Positions 11,089 through 23,826 are shown, numbered from the stretch's first letter. The stretch: DNA of 64,000 bases from Seiridium cupressi (GCA_036674765.1 JARVKI010000008.1:124001-188000), one strand, 5' to 3'. A program made the numbers and translations. Notes: generated by a model not told the origin, from the letters alone.

Positions 11089-12149
11089 CGTGTGGTTATG
11101 CGGAGTGGCAGAAGATGGGAAAGTAGGTGGTCGTTATGAACTGCGTCCTGCATATTAGGAGCTTATCATTGCCTGCCCGGCCGTTGGCTGTTGGACCCGA
11201 GGACTGGGTTTTTAGCGAAGGTGATGTCAGCCAGCGCAAAGAGCTCCGGGGCTCCAAGTGGGGAAGGCGGTACAATGCGCGAACGCTAATAGGTGGGCGG
11301 CCGGATTATAGAAGGCTAAGTAGTTAATACGCAGGTTCTCACTGGACGAACTTCTATAATCAAGTGGTAACTAAAAAAAGCTCTCGAAACATAGATTACT
11401 ACTACTGACATGGAACCACCTCATATCTTCTAGCTGACATCCTAAACTGAAACACGACATCATGTCGTAGCTCTGCGATTTGGTCATTTGAAGTTTGTGC
11501 CCTAAAAACATATTCCCGAGTTGCTTGCTCTTTCTCTCGCCACATCTGTTGGATTCTTATTAATACAGAATCCTTATATTGGGGAGGTGTCGGCGCTGTC
11601 GCATTGAAAAGCTATCTCAACCAGCGATCCCATACCGATCGTATGGAACGTCTCATCGCATGATCGCGGTGTCACTGCGAACTCTTCATTCACCATTCGG
11701 AATACTACAGACGTCTCGACAGCGAGGTGTATTTTCTCGTGCAGAACTGTCCCAAATCGCTTGGCAGGCTAGACGTGGATGGGCTGCAACTGCCGCGAGC
11801 CACCTATGAAGTCCAGTCCTCAGTGAAGCGCCCAATAACATCCCCAGTAGCGTCCCTAGTGGCGTCCCGTAACGTGTCTGTGAAGTCTTCGGGGAAACTG
11901 AAGTTAAAGCGACTTGACCATGGCAGCTGAGCTCCCAAAGCTCGCAAGAGAGGGACGACAAACAGCTGGCTTAGCCGACAATGGGTTTGTACTCCTGCCC
12001 TGTTGCCCTAGTTCTACATCCCTGCCGAGAATTCCTCAAACGTAGTCTAGCCATTGAGTTGTATTCCTCTCGGGTGCCGGCCAGGTCGTCTTGATGCATT
12101 ACGGTCGGGTCGTTCGTTTCAATGAATGCTTTCTCGTTCGTACCGTTCC
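11089..12149. other. intergenic
   Basis: No frame with recognisable content. Short overlapping frames at 11579-11961 on both strands look like chance. No RNA gene recognised. Confidence 0.5.
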
Positions 12150-12699
12150 TTATGCCACAAGCTGCAAAACACCTCCGGCCTCAACAACCTTGCGCTCAGC
12201 AGCCTGGCTGATATAACGAGCACGGACGACGAGTGGAACCGACAGGCGGCCCTTGGAGAGCAACTTCGAGTAGCCAAGGTTTAGTAGATCGATGACGGGC
12301 ACGGTCTCTTGCTGGCCGGACAGGTGCTTCTCGCGCATGTCGCTAGGGAGTAAGGAGCAGAGCTGAATACTCATATTAGCTGAATAGTTCGTATAGGTGG
12401 GATATGTGATTTTCCGTACCTTGTCAACATTGATTGTTGGCCGCCACAGCTGGTTCTTCAACAGGTGGAAACGGCGCATACCGACCTTTCCGAAGTAACC
12501 CGGATGATACTTATCCACGTTTGTGCGGTGATGGTGCTGTCCATTGTAAGTAGAGAAACGATATCAATGAACTTCGTTTTCTTACCTGACCACCTGCCAT
12601 TCCTCGACCACCGGGATGCTTCCTGTGTTTGCCCACACGACCGTGGCCAGCGCTTACGTGACCACGATGCTTGCGCGTCTTGCTCAATCGAGTCGGCAT
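12150..12699 (-). CDS. RPL28: 60S ribosomal protein L28 (L27a, uL15)
   Basis: Three minus-strand exons, 12699-12586, 12536-12420 and 12362-12150, join in frame to 147 residues, the normal length. The amino-terminus has the family hallmark of a Lys/Arg/Gly-rich tail ([23 protein letters not shown]). Intron 1 (49 bp) falls exactly between GGQ and [17 protein letters not shown]. Intron 2 (57 bp) follows INVDK. The C-terminus carries the conserved [16 protein letters not shown] segment. uL15 sits in the large subunit and is essential in yeast. The gene looks intact and is a useful anchor for the conserved chromosomal segment, because the region to its right is gene-poor. Confidence 0.97.
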
Positions 12700-13492
12700 T
12701 TTGGCGATTTGCGATTGCTACTGCTGTGTTGCAAATTCGTGCAATGTTGCGACTTCGTATACTGATTCCTAGAATAACTTAGTAAGAAGTTGTGCGGGCT
12801 GTAGCAGGGCTAGGCTCAATAGGTGAGTGCAGCTGTCCGCCAGCTGCCTTTCAGTCTGTTAGTCGAGCAACTCCACAGGTCCAAACCACATGCGATTCAA
12901 CTCGTATGTCAACATTGCATGTACCGCTAAGAACTAAAATGAGGCATGCGCCTCGAAATCAAGTAATGAGCTTGAATGTTTGGTTGCATGAAAAGGAACT
13001 TGAATCTGGGATGGCTCGAAATGCATATGGGTAGTACGATGCCAGGCGCAACGCACCTTAGCAGGTTCACGGATAAGATTAGCACTATCTGTGTGTGCGT
13101 TTAATATAAGGGATTGCTTTTACTCCGTCAAATTACTGACTGTCAAGACATAGATGAGCTTGATTTGGATAATTCTGATATACCCAGTTCCGGAGCCGAG
13201 GCCGATACCCAGGATCTAGGTGTGCTTGATTCGTACCATAGTGCAGGCATCAGGGCATTAAAGACTAGTCACACTAGCCAGACGGGGCCGTCTGATTTGC
13301 AGCGGAGAGACTAAACCGTGGGGAAGTAGTTAATTACCTATTTAGATTTCGGAATACATAAGCTGTTCATTCTGGGGACCTACTGGACCAATCAACGGTT
13401 GTTTGGCAATTGTATATCTATCAACAAAAATCCGACAGCCCCTGTTAGATTAAATTAAAGGGATCAACTTGATCGTTGAGAATCCAGTCCAA
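12700..13492. other. intergenic
   Basis: Promoter of the ribosomal protein gene, then sequence without recognisable coding content. Confidence 0.45.
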
Positions 13493-14461
13493 CTAGTCGG
13501 AGTGCTTCATAAATTCGAGCATCGGATTCAAAATCCTATCTCCTTGACAATATTCCATATGGCTGCCCAGCACTTTATGTGATAGTAGTTGTAGTAGTTC
13601 TGTGGAGCTTGAAAGGGTTTGAATGAACGAATCGCTGAGTCTCGGCGAAGAAGAATTTACCGTGTCGCGAAAAAGCCTAATACAGCCCTGGACGAGGTCT
13701 GCACTTTCACTCCTGTCGAAAATGCCTCGACTGTCACTCTCAGATGAGGCATGGCACTGATAAAACAGGTGCACCAGGGCGCATTCGAATGCTACACTAT
13801 ACCATAGAGGACTTATTGCGTGTAGATCAGTTGTTCGCGATTGGATTGGGGAACAATATCGAGGCTCATCTTTGCGCAATTGTCTAGACATTCGCGAAAA
13901 TGCGTTCCGAAGTCGAATGTTAAGCCAGAGCGATAGATATACAGTTTCGTCATATCTTTCATTATTAGTAACTACGTCATCGCTGACGATTTTGACGCAT
14001 CATGCCCATCATAGTTGCGATACACGCTCTCTGTGTTGTCATAAATGCACCGTCTTGCCTCCCACAAGCGACGTCCGTTGCCAAGTCTTCTGATCCTCCC
14101 GGGTGAATCTCGTAGATCTGTGGTAGGGTAAAGTTGCGACAGCACCGTAGCCAGTATTTGGTGGAGGTGGCAAAGTTCGATGAAGCCTTGCACAGGCGTG
14201 CTTTCTCCGACTAAAGGGAGCATGTGACCGGAGTCGGAAATGCCCTCGAGTTCGCCATCTGACGGAAATCCATGTCGACATCGTAATCTCTAGTAGTCTT
14301 CGGTAGCTCAAGAACGTCATGTGTAAGCTAAACACATCAGCACTTTGGGTTCCAGAGGCTTCGAGCCAACCACCTGTCCAGCATGGATATGCACCGCCAT
14401 GGTCTCTTGCGTAATCCAACTTTGGCCTACCAGACCGCAAGAGATAAGCAGACCTACCCAA
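13493..14461 (-). pseudogene. relic of a Zn2Cys6-type transcription factor (C-terminal part)
   Basis: Minus-strand fragments look like the middle-homology and C-terminal part of a fungal Zn2Cys6 regulator in several frames. 14223-13972 reads VQGFIELCHLHQILATVLSQLY followed by RDSPGRIRRLGN, typical of the fungal_trans domain. A different frame around 13930-13830 reads FGTHFRECLDNCAKMSLDI and then stops. 13891-13493 continues in yet another frame with HAISPLWYSVAFECALVHLFYQ. No donor/acceptor pairs explain the changes well, and no Cys6 DNA-binding domain is found upstream. I read this as a frameshifted remnant. The family assignment rests on pattern resemblance only. Confidence 0.45.
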
Positions 14462-17397
14462 GAGTAGTCTTTATCCGGTAATTATAAAGACACAATGGGC
14501 AAAATAATGCCAAACTCGGATGCTGACCGCGAACCGGATCTGATTTACATGACACGACTTCCATTAATGGAATTCGTCAAAAGGACTCAAAGGGCCTTCA
14601 TATCACCCTATGCTACATGGATAATGAGCACTTACAGGAGAACACACATATCGCCTGCCATGGTTATGTAACTGACAGAGAAAGCATGACTTCCAAGGAA
14701 CTCTAGTGTGGGGCGGCTGATATTCTAGAGTCTAAGTAGAGAATGACGAACTAGTAAGAGTGGTATAAGAACTTGTGATGGAAGATATGTCTAAAGGAAA
14801 TAGAATAATGAGATGCCTCAACAATAATGTCTTTGGATGAGTTACCACATATTCAATAGCTTGAATGGTTTGGCATACTCATTCGAGGACATCGATATAG
14901 TGGCCGCAATTAAAGCTTATCCCGAAGCTGCCCCTATAGCCAATTTGCTAAAACGTGCCGCCGCCTAACCCCGAACTAACTTGCATGCCTAGGTACGTTA
15001 GACCAACACTGCGTGTGCAGGCCTTCAAGGTTTGGTGACTGCGACAAAAAGGGTAGAGCGTGGGTACGCGCGTGTATCTGCTTTGTATTAGACGGGCCCA
15101 CTACCCCAAAGCAGATGCAGTAGCCAAACTTAGGATCGCCTCCGGCGGCACGTTCTGCCAGGTCAGACACTGGTCAGGTGTCATACGTTACTCACTTCTC
15201 TTACAAACCTGAAATACTCTGACAGGTTGGGGCTCCAGTTATCGGTGTAGGCCGTGAGTGCCTATACCGTGCACTGGCATCCTATCGTTAACAAATAGTA
15301 GCAAGAAAGTGCGTTGGTGATGGATCCTTGCCCTCTGTATGCTGAGAGGAATCAGCCCGACTCCAATTCCTGGATTACCATGCATCATTAGTGCAAGAAA
15401 TGCAATTTGGCCTGTATCCCGTATAGTCTCAGCAAAGCTTCGCAGACGTACTAAGATCCATGGCTTCCAGAAGTTCGCTGGTTCGTCTTGAATTGGTTCC
15501 TCTGTGCCCTGCCATAGTGGAGACGGAGCTCTTACAGGATGCAGCACATATCTGCAACCGTATAGTTCAAAATGCTACATCGGCTAGTCTATATACGTGC
15601 GAGCAGGTCATACTATTTCCACTGTGCAAGACACTACTGTATTAATCACTGAAATTGATCTGGACCTTAAGTCTCAGCGCGACTCTGATGACCACAAGGA
15701 AAGACAACGGTGCGTTTTGCAGACTGCAGGATTCTTACTACTAAGCATCAGAACCACTGTCAAACAATTTAGCGTGCGATGCATTCTACTCTTGTCTTTT
15801 TTCTTCTACTTGGGGAAGCAATACACATCAAATATACAGCTACGCAACATACTTCTTCAACAGGCACAATCTCTTGAGCCTTATTGACACCACCGGCGTT
15901 TTATGTTCCCCGCCGGAGAAGCCACCCACTGACGCATGCTCTCAGGGTTTTTGGGGATTTGTTGTGAGTGGAAGTCATATTTGGCGATGCTGATCGTCGA
16001 CATTGTTATGGGCAGCTACGGAAATGTATTGATTGGGACAGCAGGAAGAAGTGGGCGAGAGAGAATACGGCGTGCTATGCAGACGGTGACCATCCAATTC
16101 CGTTGTTTGATCATTTCAACCACTGCGAGATCAACGATGATGGCATATCGGGTGTTTTGTGAGGGTTTGTTTGGATTCGGAAAATGTACAGTAGTAGGTA
16201 GAGAGGAAGAATCAGCTGTCTAGAGTAGTTATAAAGATTTGATTCGCTCCAAGACAACACAAATCATACTCAAATAGATCATGCACTTCCCGAACTCTCC
16301 CCAATCATGCTGTTTTTCCCCTTCAAATCACTGTACCTTCCTTCCGCAGAATGCTTGAAGGCCTTCCTGACATACAGGTCACCCGTACCTAAAGTCTACG
16401 GCTCTCAACCACTACAAATCACATCTTTTTCTCTCGATTTATAGAATGTGTCACAGATTCTACAGCTTGCAAGTCTTTTTGTCAAGTTATAGGAAATTTC
16501 CTAATATATAATCGTGCATTGCCCCGCATCGAGTTTTCATTGTCACTGACTGTCTCATATGTGATGTATCCCGGTCTTGAAATCATATCCCTGCGCCCCC
16601 GACAACACAGCCGAAGATGGCTTACCAGCCCTCAGCGATTTGGGTACCATCGACAGAATCCTCGCTGCGCTCGAGGGCTTCGCCGACGGGAGCGATACTG
16701 GTTGCTCCTAGATTCTTATCAGCAAAGAAGGATACGAATTTGAACTCGCACAATCAACATACCTGCACGTGGCAACGCCACGACTTGACTGATCATGCCA
16801 AGACTGGCGAGGGAGATGAGAAAGGAATCATGATTCCTTGTAGAAGACGGTTGATGGAGCGGACTTGAAGTTTGCGTTGTCGAGTTTCTTGCTGATGTGG
16901 ACTTGCGGACGGGTGCAGCCTCACCCTGTAATATAGCACTATCTATAGGTAGGTCTTTCGTACCTCACAGCCTGGCTGGCGGTGTTCACTCACGTCATAT
17001 CGAAACGTTGCATTGAACACAATGTGTGATTCCAAATACTGTACTACATATGAATTTGGGGGCCGCGCTGTAGAGGTGGAGGGGAGGGGGTATGCCCGGT
17101 ATCACTTTCCAATTTAACCCCCCCCTTCCCCCCGCCCGAGGCTGACGTTGGGGTGGTATCACGGCCAACGCAAAGTTACCATTTGAGAATATCCCTCCCT
17201 AGGTAGATGTCAACGCCCGAAGAGAGTGGATGGAAAGTCTTGCTCTGGTGGTTGCAAGTATTTCGAGAGGCACAGCAATGTACTCCACTAGGGTGCACCC
17301 CAGCTAGCTCCAGGTAAGAAAACCCCGACTATATGTGATTGACCGGTACTACAGTAGCATGAATACGAGGTACCTAGGGAGCACTGCAGACCCTACT
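14462..17397. other. gene-poor intergenic region
   Basis: Nearly 3 kb with only short overlapping frames (for example 15936-16223 plus). None shows a domain, good initiation context or intron signals. No tRNA or other RNA gene recognised. A G-rich purine run followed by a C-rich run lies near 17075-17140. Confidence 0.5.
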
Positions 17398-17816
17398 GTT
17401 AATAAATTTTAAAATGATATATTAATATTAAATTTATATTAATAAAATACGTAATATAAAATAAAAATATTAGGTTTTTAAAAATATAATATAATCGTTA
17501 AATTTTAATAAATTTTATTTATAAATAAAATAAATATTTAAATTAATTATTAAAATAATAATTATTTATATAAAGATATTTATTATATATATATTTTTTA
17601 TTTTTTATTAACTTTTATTTTAATTAATTATATTTAACTTTAATTAATTAAATTTTATTAATTATTACCGAGTGTATTTTTAATTAATCTTTTTATTAAC
17701 CTTTTAATATAATTATTACTAGTTATTATTATTAGCCGTGCTTTTAAACGCGTGGCTTGTTTTTTTATTATTCCGTTCCGTGCGCTAGGTCACCGCAATT
17801 AGTCATGTTCGTAACA
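17398..17816. repeat. 5'-truncated divergent solo LTR (gypsy family)
   Basis: This AT-rich stretch aligns collinearly with the LTRs at 29085 and 35936. Shared blocks include ATATTAATATTAA-TTTATATTAATAA, TACGTAATATA, ATATAATCGTTAA, AAATTAATTA-TAAAATAATAATTATTTATATA and the end TTCGTAACA at 17808-17816. The first 26-30 bases of the LTR are missing and the 3' third is more diverged. No internal retroelement sequence adjoins it, so it is a solo LTR or fragment. Loss of CpA suggests RIP. Confidence 0.75.
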
Positions 17817-18475
17817 ACTAGTTACCGCCAGCTATTACTAACTACTATTATTTATCGGCAGCTAGTAAAACTATCCTGCTAAATGCCTCCAGCTGCGCAA
17901 AATTGTATTTTTTTTTTTTTTTAGAAAAAAAAGGGTATCGATCTAACTATGTATTTTTGGGTTTTTTGATAGTAAGGCCTCTAGTCAACCGTAGGTACCT
18001 AGGTACTCATAAGCGCCGTTAGCCTCTTCCTATGAGCAGGCAGCGAATCGCGTGCACTGAAGGCTCAAAACGGAGCGCTTGGCGGGGAGTAAAGATCGGG
18101 AGCAGATTTGTTGGTCTAAGTTTCTCAAGCAACGGAAGTAGAAACGCTGGCTTAGATAGGTGCGATTTGCCCTTGCTGAACATAGGTCGTTCTTTCTGCC
18201 AACATCACGCGTATCAAGATCCAATGAATACCCTAGTAGCCTCCAGTATGCAAGTAATATGCAGCAGGAATCTATCTCAGCTGAGGCTGTGCAATCGATG
18301 GGCAGATACCTTCGGTCGCATGTGATGTCTTCTGTAATTGATTCCCAGTTCCGAGAAAGTCGGAACCAGCATCTGCCGAACAGCTATCGCAACATCCCCC
18401 CTGAAGCGACGTCAATATCAGATTCAATTTGAAAGGACCTCCACCGCCGACCACAAACCGGAGAACCAGCACTCC
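17817..18475. other. spacer and promoter region
   Basis: Contains a T-then-A homopolymer tract near 17908-17932. A plus-strand frame overlapping the UstYa-like gene extends upstream to 18338, but without conserved sequence. Confidence 0.4.
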
Positions 18476-19244
18476 ATGGAGTCCTCAAGACGTCACCCAT
18501 TCTTTCTCCAACCCACACCACTGATCCTCCTCTCCCTGCTCCTCGTCACCTGCAACGTCTCTCTATACACGCAAATCCGGTGGCTGCAGCTCGCAGTCGA
18601 CGACCATGGCTTCAGTGAGTTATTGAACTTCGACACGCTTCCAAAAGCGCACACTAAAGATCTGAAAGCCGGTATATACTCGCGAGGAAAATCATGGAAA
18701 CAGTTCCACACCTACACGGAATACAGCAACGTGAACCAATCCATATCCGACATCGCATGGAGCGGTTTCACCACCAACGGGTTCGTCGCCATTCCGCACC
18801 GCGAGGCTGCACGCGTTAGCCTCCCTGCCGCCGAGGACTTTCCCGACGACGCGGAGAAGGGGGTTTATGTACTTGCAGGCTTTCACGAGCTGCACTGCGT
18901 GGTATGCAACAAGTAACCCCCCTCCAGTAACAGCCCAAACCATCCGGGATTTTGAAGTCTAACTAACGCGCGAGCAGATATACCTGCGGGAAGTGATCCA
19001 GGACCTGATCGCAGGCAAGTCCGTGGACGAGAAAGCCATCCATATCAATCACTGCTACGATGCGCTTCGGCAAGAGATTCAATGCCGCGCGAATGATAAC
19101 CCGCTGTATGCGCCCTATCAGTCGAAGCTGACAGGGGATGGTCAGTTTCGGCTGTGTCGGGATTGGGATGCTTTGACGGAGTTTGCGAAGGAGCATACGG
19201 CTTGTTGGCCTACTGGCCATTGCGCGGATCTTGAGGGGCTGTGA
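18476..19244 (+). CDS. UstYa-like protein (DUF3328)
   Basis: Exons 18476-18901 and 18978-19244 (76-bp intron, GTATGC donor, CTAAC branch) give 230 residues. A single membrane helix lies at about residues 14-35 (PLILLSLLLVTCNVSLYTQI), as expected for this type II membrane family. The two defining motifs are present: HELHCV at the exon junction and HINHCYDALRQ-EIQC about 35 residues on. UstYa-like proteins oxidise and cyclise peptide or other precursors in fungal RiPP and secondary-metabolite pathways; the His/Cys motifs bind copper. The gene looks complete. A P450 lies 2.9 kb downstream and a broken membrane-protein gene between them, which hints at a small biosynthetic locus. No precursor-peptide gene is visible nearby. 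Confidence 0.92.
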
Positions 19245-20053
19245 ATGTGTAGGTAGAATGCGACGGGGAAATTGCGTATAATTATTTTAGCTTTATGTAC
19301 CACCTACTGTCCCGTGGGAGTGGAGACAAGCTGATTGTAAAGAAAGCAGATTGGGTTGCAAACTGTGTTAGGGGGTTAGCCTCAGTTCGAGGCAGAGATA
19401 CCCATCTCATCTCAATCACTTTCATTACTGGAACTCGCGAAAGCGGCCCCTCCGTCTCGCCTAATTCAAGAAGATGTATTCTCAGATAACCTAAAGTTTG
19501 CCATCAACCACCAAGTACCAATGGTGAAGTGGCTGGCTCGGTGGTCGAGCGACTCGAAAACCAGTTCGTCTGGTTTCTTCTGGACGAGATAGCCGCATTG
19601 CCCTTGCATTGCGCTTCCCCTCTTAATTGATCCAATTGGAACTCAATTGGTTGCGGGTTCTGAAGTTTTTTTTTTTTTTAGTTTTTTTTGGTTGGTTGGT
19701 TTCCTGCGACTTTTCTCTCCTTGGTGATTTTTCTCAAATAGTTGATCGATTGATCAATTGATCCTTTTAACGTCCTTTTAAGTCTAAGACTACGCGAGCA
19801 GACGGCTCTTCTCATGGGAGATGCACCCCTTTTCGTATTCAAGTAGTTGAGGAGCGGCTGGAAAATGTGAACATGGCTCTTGCTTTATTTAGCTATCATT
19901 GGATTCTGCACTACTTTCCGCGCTTGCAAGATGTGTTTTATATCGTTAACACGACTTGCGAGAAATTCTATATACAGCATGTGTTTGGGAGGCCATCACA
20001 GCAGGCTCGATACAGGCAGCACAGAACCATTTCGAGACGTCTTAGAGCTTCCT
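19245..20053. other. intergenic
   Basis: No coding evidence. A T-rich tract (19668-19690) is followed by GGTTGGTTGG. A short stretch near 19526-19570 resembles part of a serine tRNA but does not fold as one. Confidence 0.45.
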
Positions 20054-21469
20054 TCAATACTGCTGCATCTCACTCCGAACATGAATTGCTCCATTCATCG
20101 GCTTCACCTGTCTCACCGAATAATCAGAGTCAGTGGGTCCAACGACAGAAGTATGCAGCGCCCCCTCCGTCGGCGCATAGCGACTCCAATCGGAAGTTAA
20201 CGCTTTGTGCGACTGATTGACACTATCGAGCCGGTAGACACCTGCTTCCAGACTTCCCTCAGTCTTCAGCGAGCGCGTTGTGAAGACGGATTTGATGCCG
20301 CTGATCAGCGAGCCTGGCGAGATGGCAGTGAAGAAGGTGCGCATGGGAGCACGTAGCGCAGGTAGACATACTACCATAAGTCCGAGACCGCATTCTATCA
20401 TGGTCCAGAAGAGGAGGTAGGTGATGATTTCTGCCAGATGTTAGTATTCTTGGGTGAGCAGGGGATCAGGGAGGAGATCCGTACTTTCGCCGTCGGATTG
20501 GGCAAATGCGTTGACGACGAAGATGATGTAGATAGCCATTCTTGCGCCGGAAGCTCCGATTGTGCTATCCTCGATGTTAGTCATGACTCCCAGCTCCAAC
20601 CTGCTATCCAGGAGAGGGAGAAGACTCTGACAACTTACAGTATACCGACAAGAAAGATGGCGATGACGCTCAATCTCTTCCTGACAGCCATGTGCAACCC
20701 CCAAATTTTGGGAATTGGTAGTGACTAGATGAAATAATCTATAATGAAATCGGAGATAGCATATGCCTCGAGAAACTGTAGCTGCGCAGTACAATGCTCC
20801 GCAACGAGAGCCACGGGTGCCCACGCGTATGCAGGACGAGCTCCACAGAGAAAGATGGCTCCGATTCCGAAACTCAAAGTCTAGACGATAACTATTGCGA
20901 TCATGGACGTTGTAATGGTATTGAAGGCATCTTTGTTTGTCTTGCTGACGCAGAAGATCTTGCGGTAGAAGAACAGGATGCTGAGCTTGAGCGACCCGAA
21001 GGCAAAAACTCCAATGAGGTCGAAGAAATACTGGATCTGTGACAAGCGTTAGTAAGATGTTCTTTTAAGTGGCCCGGTATTGATCGCCGAATACGTACTT
21101 GCTGAAGAATGATTTGTTGGGGCGAGGTGAAGAACAGATATGCGTTTGGACTTGGGTCAGTTGAGACAGGGAGATGCACCCCCAACGCCCTCTTCGAAGC
21201 ACCCCATATCAGGAGCCCCGCCATCGCAAGCTCGAAAGTCTGGGCACAATTAGTTAGCGTGTACTTTGAACTGAACGGAATGTATTGCGTGTGCATACCA
21301 GCGCTGGAATACATAGCCAGTCGTCCCACCAGAACGCGCTCTTCGCCTTGGCTCTAGTGTAGAAACGTAGAGCTACACAAGTGGCGCCGAGGATGGGAAA
21401 GAAGATGCTGATGAAGATGATTGATGCCGGAGTGGTATAATAATCTGTCATGACTGAAGGGCCGTCCAT
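20054..21469 (-). pseudogene. fungal rhodopsin-like integral membrane protein, two in-frame stops
   Basis: Five minus-strand exons with good splice signals (21469-21299, 21239-21099, 21036-20639, 20564-20485, 20430-20054) would encode 388 residues. This is the seven-helix fungal rhodopsin-like domain family found in many accessory clusters. Family features include the first-loop RFYTRAKAKSAFWWDDWL, the helix ending GSLKLSILFFYRKIF and the SLPIPKIWGLHM segment. Exon 3 contains two in-frame TAG codons, at 20883-20881 (IVIV-stop-TLSFGIG) and 20727-20725 (DYFI-stop-SLPIP). All splice junctions and the rest of the frame are intact, so loss is recent. Both stops fit TGG to TAG, that is CpA to TpA on the plus strand. 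Function of the family is unknown. Confidence 0.8.
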
Positions 21470-22124
21470 GTTGACGGTGGTGTTTGGATACCGGGGAAAC
21501 AGCTGTCAAGTCTTGTCGAGCGTCATGAAGCTTGCAACTCAAACACTGCTGCACGAAAAACTTTTCGGCTGTTTCAAGGTGCCTGACGAAGAAAATCAGA
21601 AAAACGTTGGAACCATGGAAGAATAAAGTCACCCGAGAATTTGATACATGTGACGATAAGTGTGGGATCCGGGGGGACTTTTTCAAATACTCCCAAGTAC
21701 AGTAAGAAATTAGTAGAGGGGTTCAGATGCTTCGCTCTTATTGGCACCTCATATTGTGGCTGCATGGCCACCGGAAATTCTCGTAGTTGACCGGTACGAG
21801 GATCTTTGGTGGGTGGTAGTACTGGCGCATGCAGTCAGCAGCAATGGGCGTCGGTCAACGGCCAACGGTGGAAGACAAAAGTATACCTAGGTACATTTTA
21901 TGTAGGTCTGAGGCGCAAGCGGCGTTCGGTCCTGTGTTGGGGGCTGAGGGTAAACACAACGTCGTGAGGCGAGGTGCATATTCAAGCTTGCCGGAGTGCA
22001 AACGCATCCCCGCCCCACCCCCACCCGCGCCTCCCAACTTCGACTTTCATCGTCAATATCTACTCCGCATCTTCTTGCCCTCTCGCCTTCTCTCCCGTCC
22101 CATTCGTGTGGCGTAGAACTTGCC

Positions 22125-23826
22125 ATGGCTGTCCTTCAAATCTTTCTGACGACAGTGCTTTTGGCCGCCCTGCTGACGATCGGAGGTGCCATACGCCGTT
22201 TGTTCCTTCACCCCTTGGCTCATATTCCTGGCCCGAGACTTGCGGCTCTCACCTGGTGGTATGAATTCTATTTCGACGTCATTCAACCCGGCCAATATGT
22301 CTTCAAAATCCAGGAGCTGCACAAACGATACGGTAAGCCAATGCGTGCGCACGTGTAGTTCACAGCGCAGCTTCACTGATCTACCTCGCAGGACCAATCA
22401 TCCGGGTCACACCGGACGAGATTCACATCTCTGATGTTGGATTCCTCGACACCATTTATGCCCCTTCTTCGTCCCCGAGAGACAAGTATGAGTACCAACT
22501 GAGAACTTTGCGGGTTCCCGGTGGAGTTGGCACTACTCCCAGTCTTGATGGCCATCGCAAACGACGTGAAGCTCTGTCTCCATTCTTCAGCAAACGCAAT
22601 GTGCTCTTCCTTGAGCCGACGATTACCGAGAAAGTTCAACAGCTTTGTCAATTGCTTTTGAAACATGCCTCCGAACAGACGCCAGTCAATCTTTCGGATG
22701 TCTTCTTCGCCTTCTCCAATGAGTAAGATCCCTTCAAATTCGGACGAAGAATGATCCTAACAGAGGCTAGTGTTGTCAACAACTTCTTGTTCTCTCAGAG
22801 GACAGACATCCTTTCGGATGAACAGAAAGCCGCCACATTACGCCATAACAGCTACAAGCTCATGATAGGAATTCATCTCAACAAGCACTTCCCGTTCATT
22901 CCCGACTTCCTAGAATCTCTCCCCAAATCCATCAGCAGGCCTATCATGCCACCTGGATTGCTTGATATGCTAGACCTATTTGATGTATGCGTTGCCCTGA
23001 AATTTATTGGCATGGTGCTCTAATATTAAAGACGCAGCGAGTCCGAGCCGAACTAGTAGGCATCATCAAAGCTAAAGCTTCTGGGGCCGGTAGCGATTCG
23101 TCGAGTGCAAAATCTGTATATTATAATGTGCTCGACAATCCTATTTTGCCCGCACCAGAGAAGGCTTTACTCCGGCTTGAGCAAGAAGGTGCACTTTTGG
23201 TTCTCGCAGGAACTGAATCACCAGCCAAGTCCCTCAACATGATATTTTATCACCTGCTGGCCAATGCACAGATCATGAGCAAGCTACGGGAAGAACTCAG
23301 CACCGTCGCACGACCAGCGTCGTGGACCCAACTTGAGCGACTGCCATATCTCACCGCCGTCATCGAGGAAGCTCACCGTCTCTCCTTCGGTGTCACGGCC
23401 AGAACAGCACGTATCGCTCGGGAAACACTTATATACACCCCTACATCTTATGCAGCTCACTCTTCGAACATCGGAAAGTCCTTCAGGATTCCCGCCGGTA
23501 CTCCCATGAGCACAACTACCTTGAGCGCCCATACCGCACCGAGTGTTTTCCCCGACCCATTCGTCTTCGATCCGGAACGCTGGCTCGGTGAAAAGGGCCG
23601 CAAACTCCAGAAATACCAGATGTCATTTGGCAAAGGCAGCAGAAAGTGCCTTGGCATCGAGCTGGCACGTGCCGAGATGTATCTGGTGACTGCAGCGCTG
23701 GTTCAGGGCTTTGATATGAATTTGTGGAAGACTGAGGCGAGCGATGTGGCATTTGTTCATGATTATCATGTTTCAATGCCGAGCATTGAGTTCAAGGGGT
23801 TGGAGGCTACGATGACTGCCCTGTGA
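22125..23826 (+). CDS. cytochrome P450 monooxygenase
   Basis: Exons 22125-22332, 22392-22722, 22771-22984 and 23038-23826 join in frame to 513 residues. The amino-terminus is a membrane anchor (LQIFLTTVLLAALLTIGG) followed by the Pro-rich hinge HIPGPRLAALT. Further motifs are the I-helix LVLAGTESPA, the K-helix EEAHR (ExxR), FDPERW, and the haem loop FGKGSRKCLG with the proximal Cys. The sequence resembles the fungal CYP group that often acts in trichothecene-like and other metabolite pathways, but I cannot assign a subfamily or substrate. It would sit in the endoplasmic reticulum and need a reductase partner encoded elsewhere. The gene is intact, in contrast to its neighbours on both sides. 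Confidence 0.93.

Noticed and set aside
19526..19600. Stretch resembling a serine tRNA (GGTGGTCGAGCGACTCGAAAACCAG)
   Set aside because: No acceptor-stem pairing and no TTCGAAT T-loop follow; the anticodon-like arm alone is not enough.
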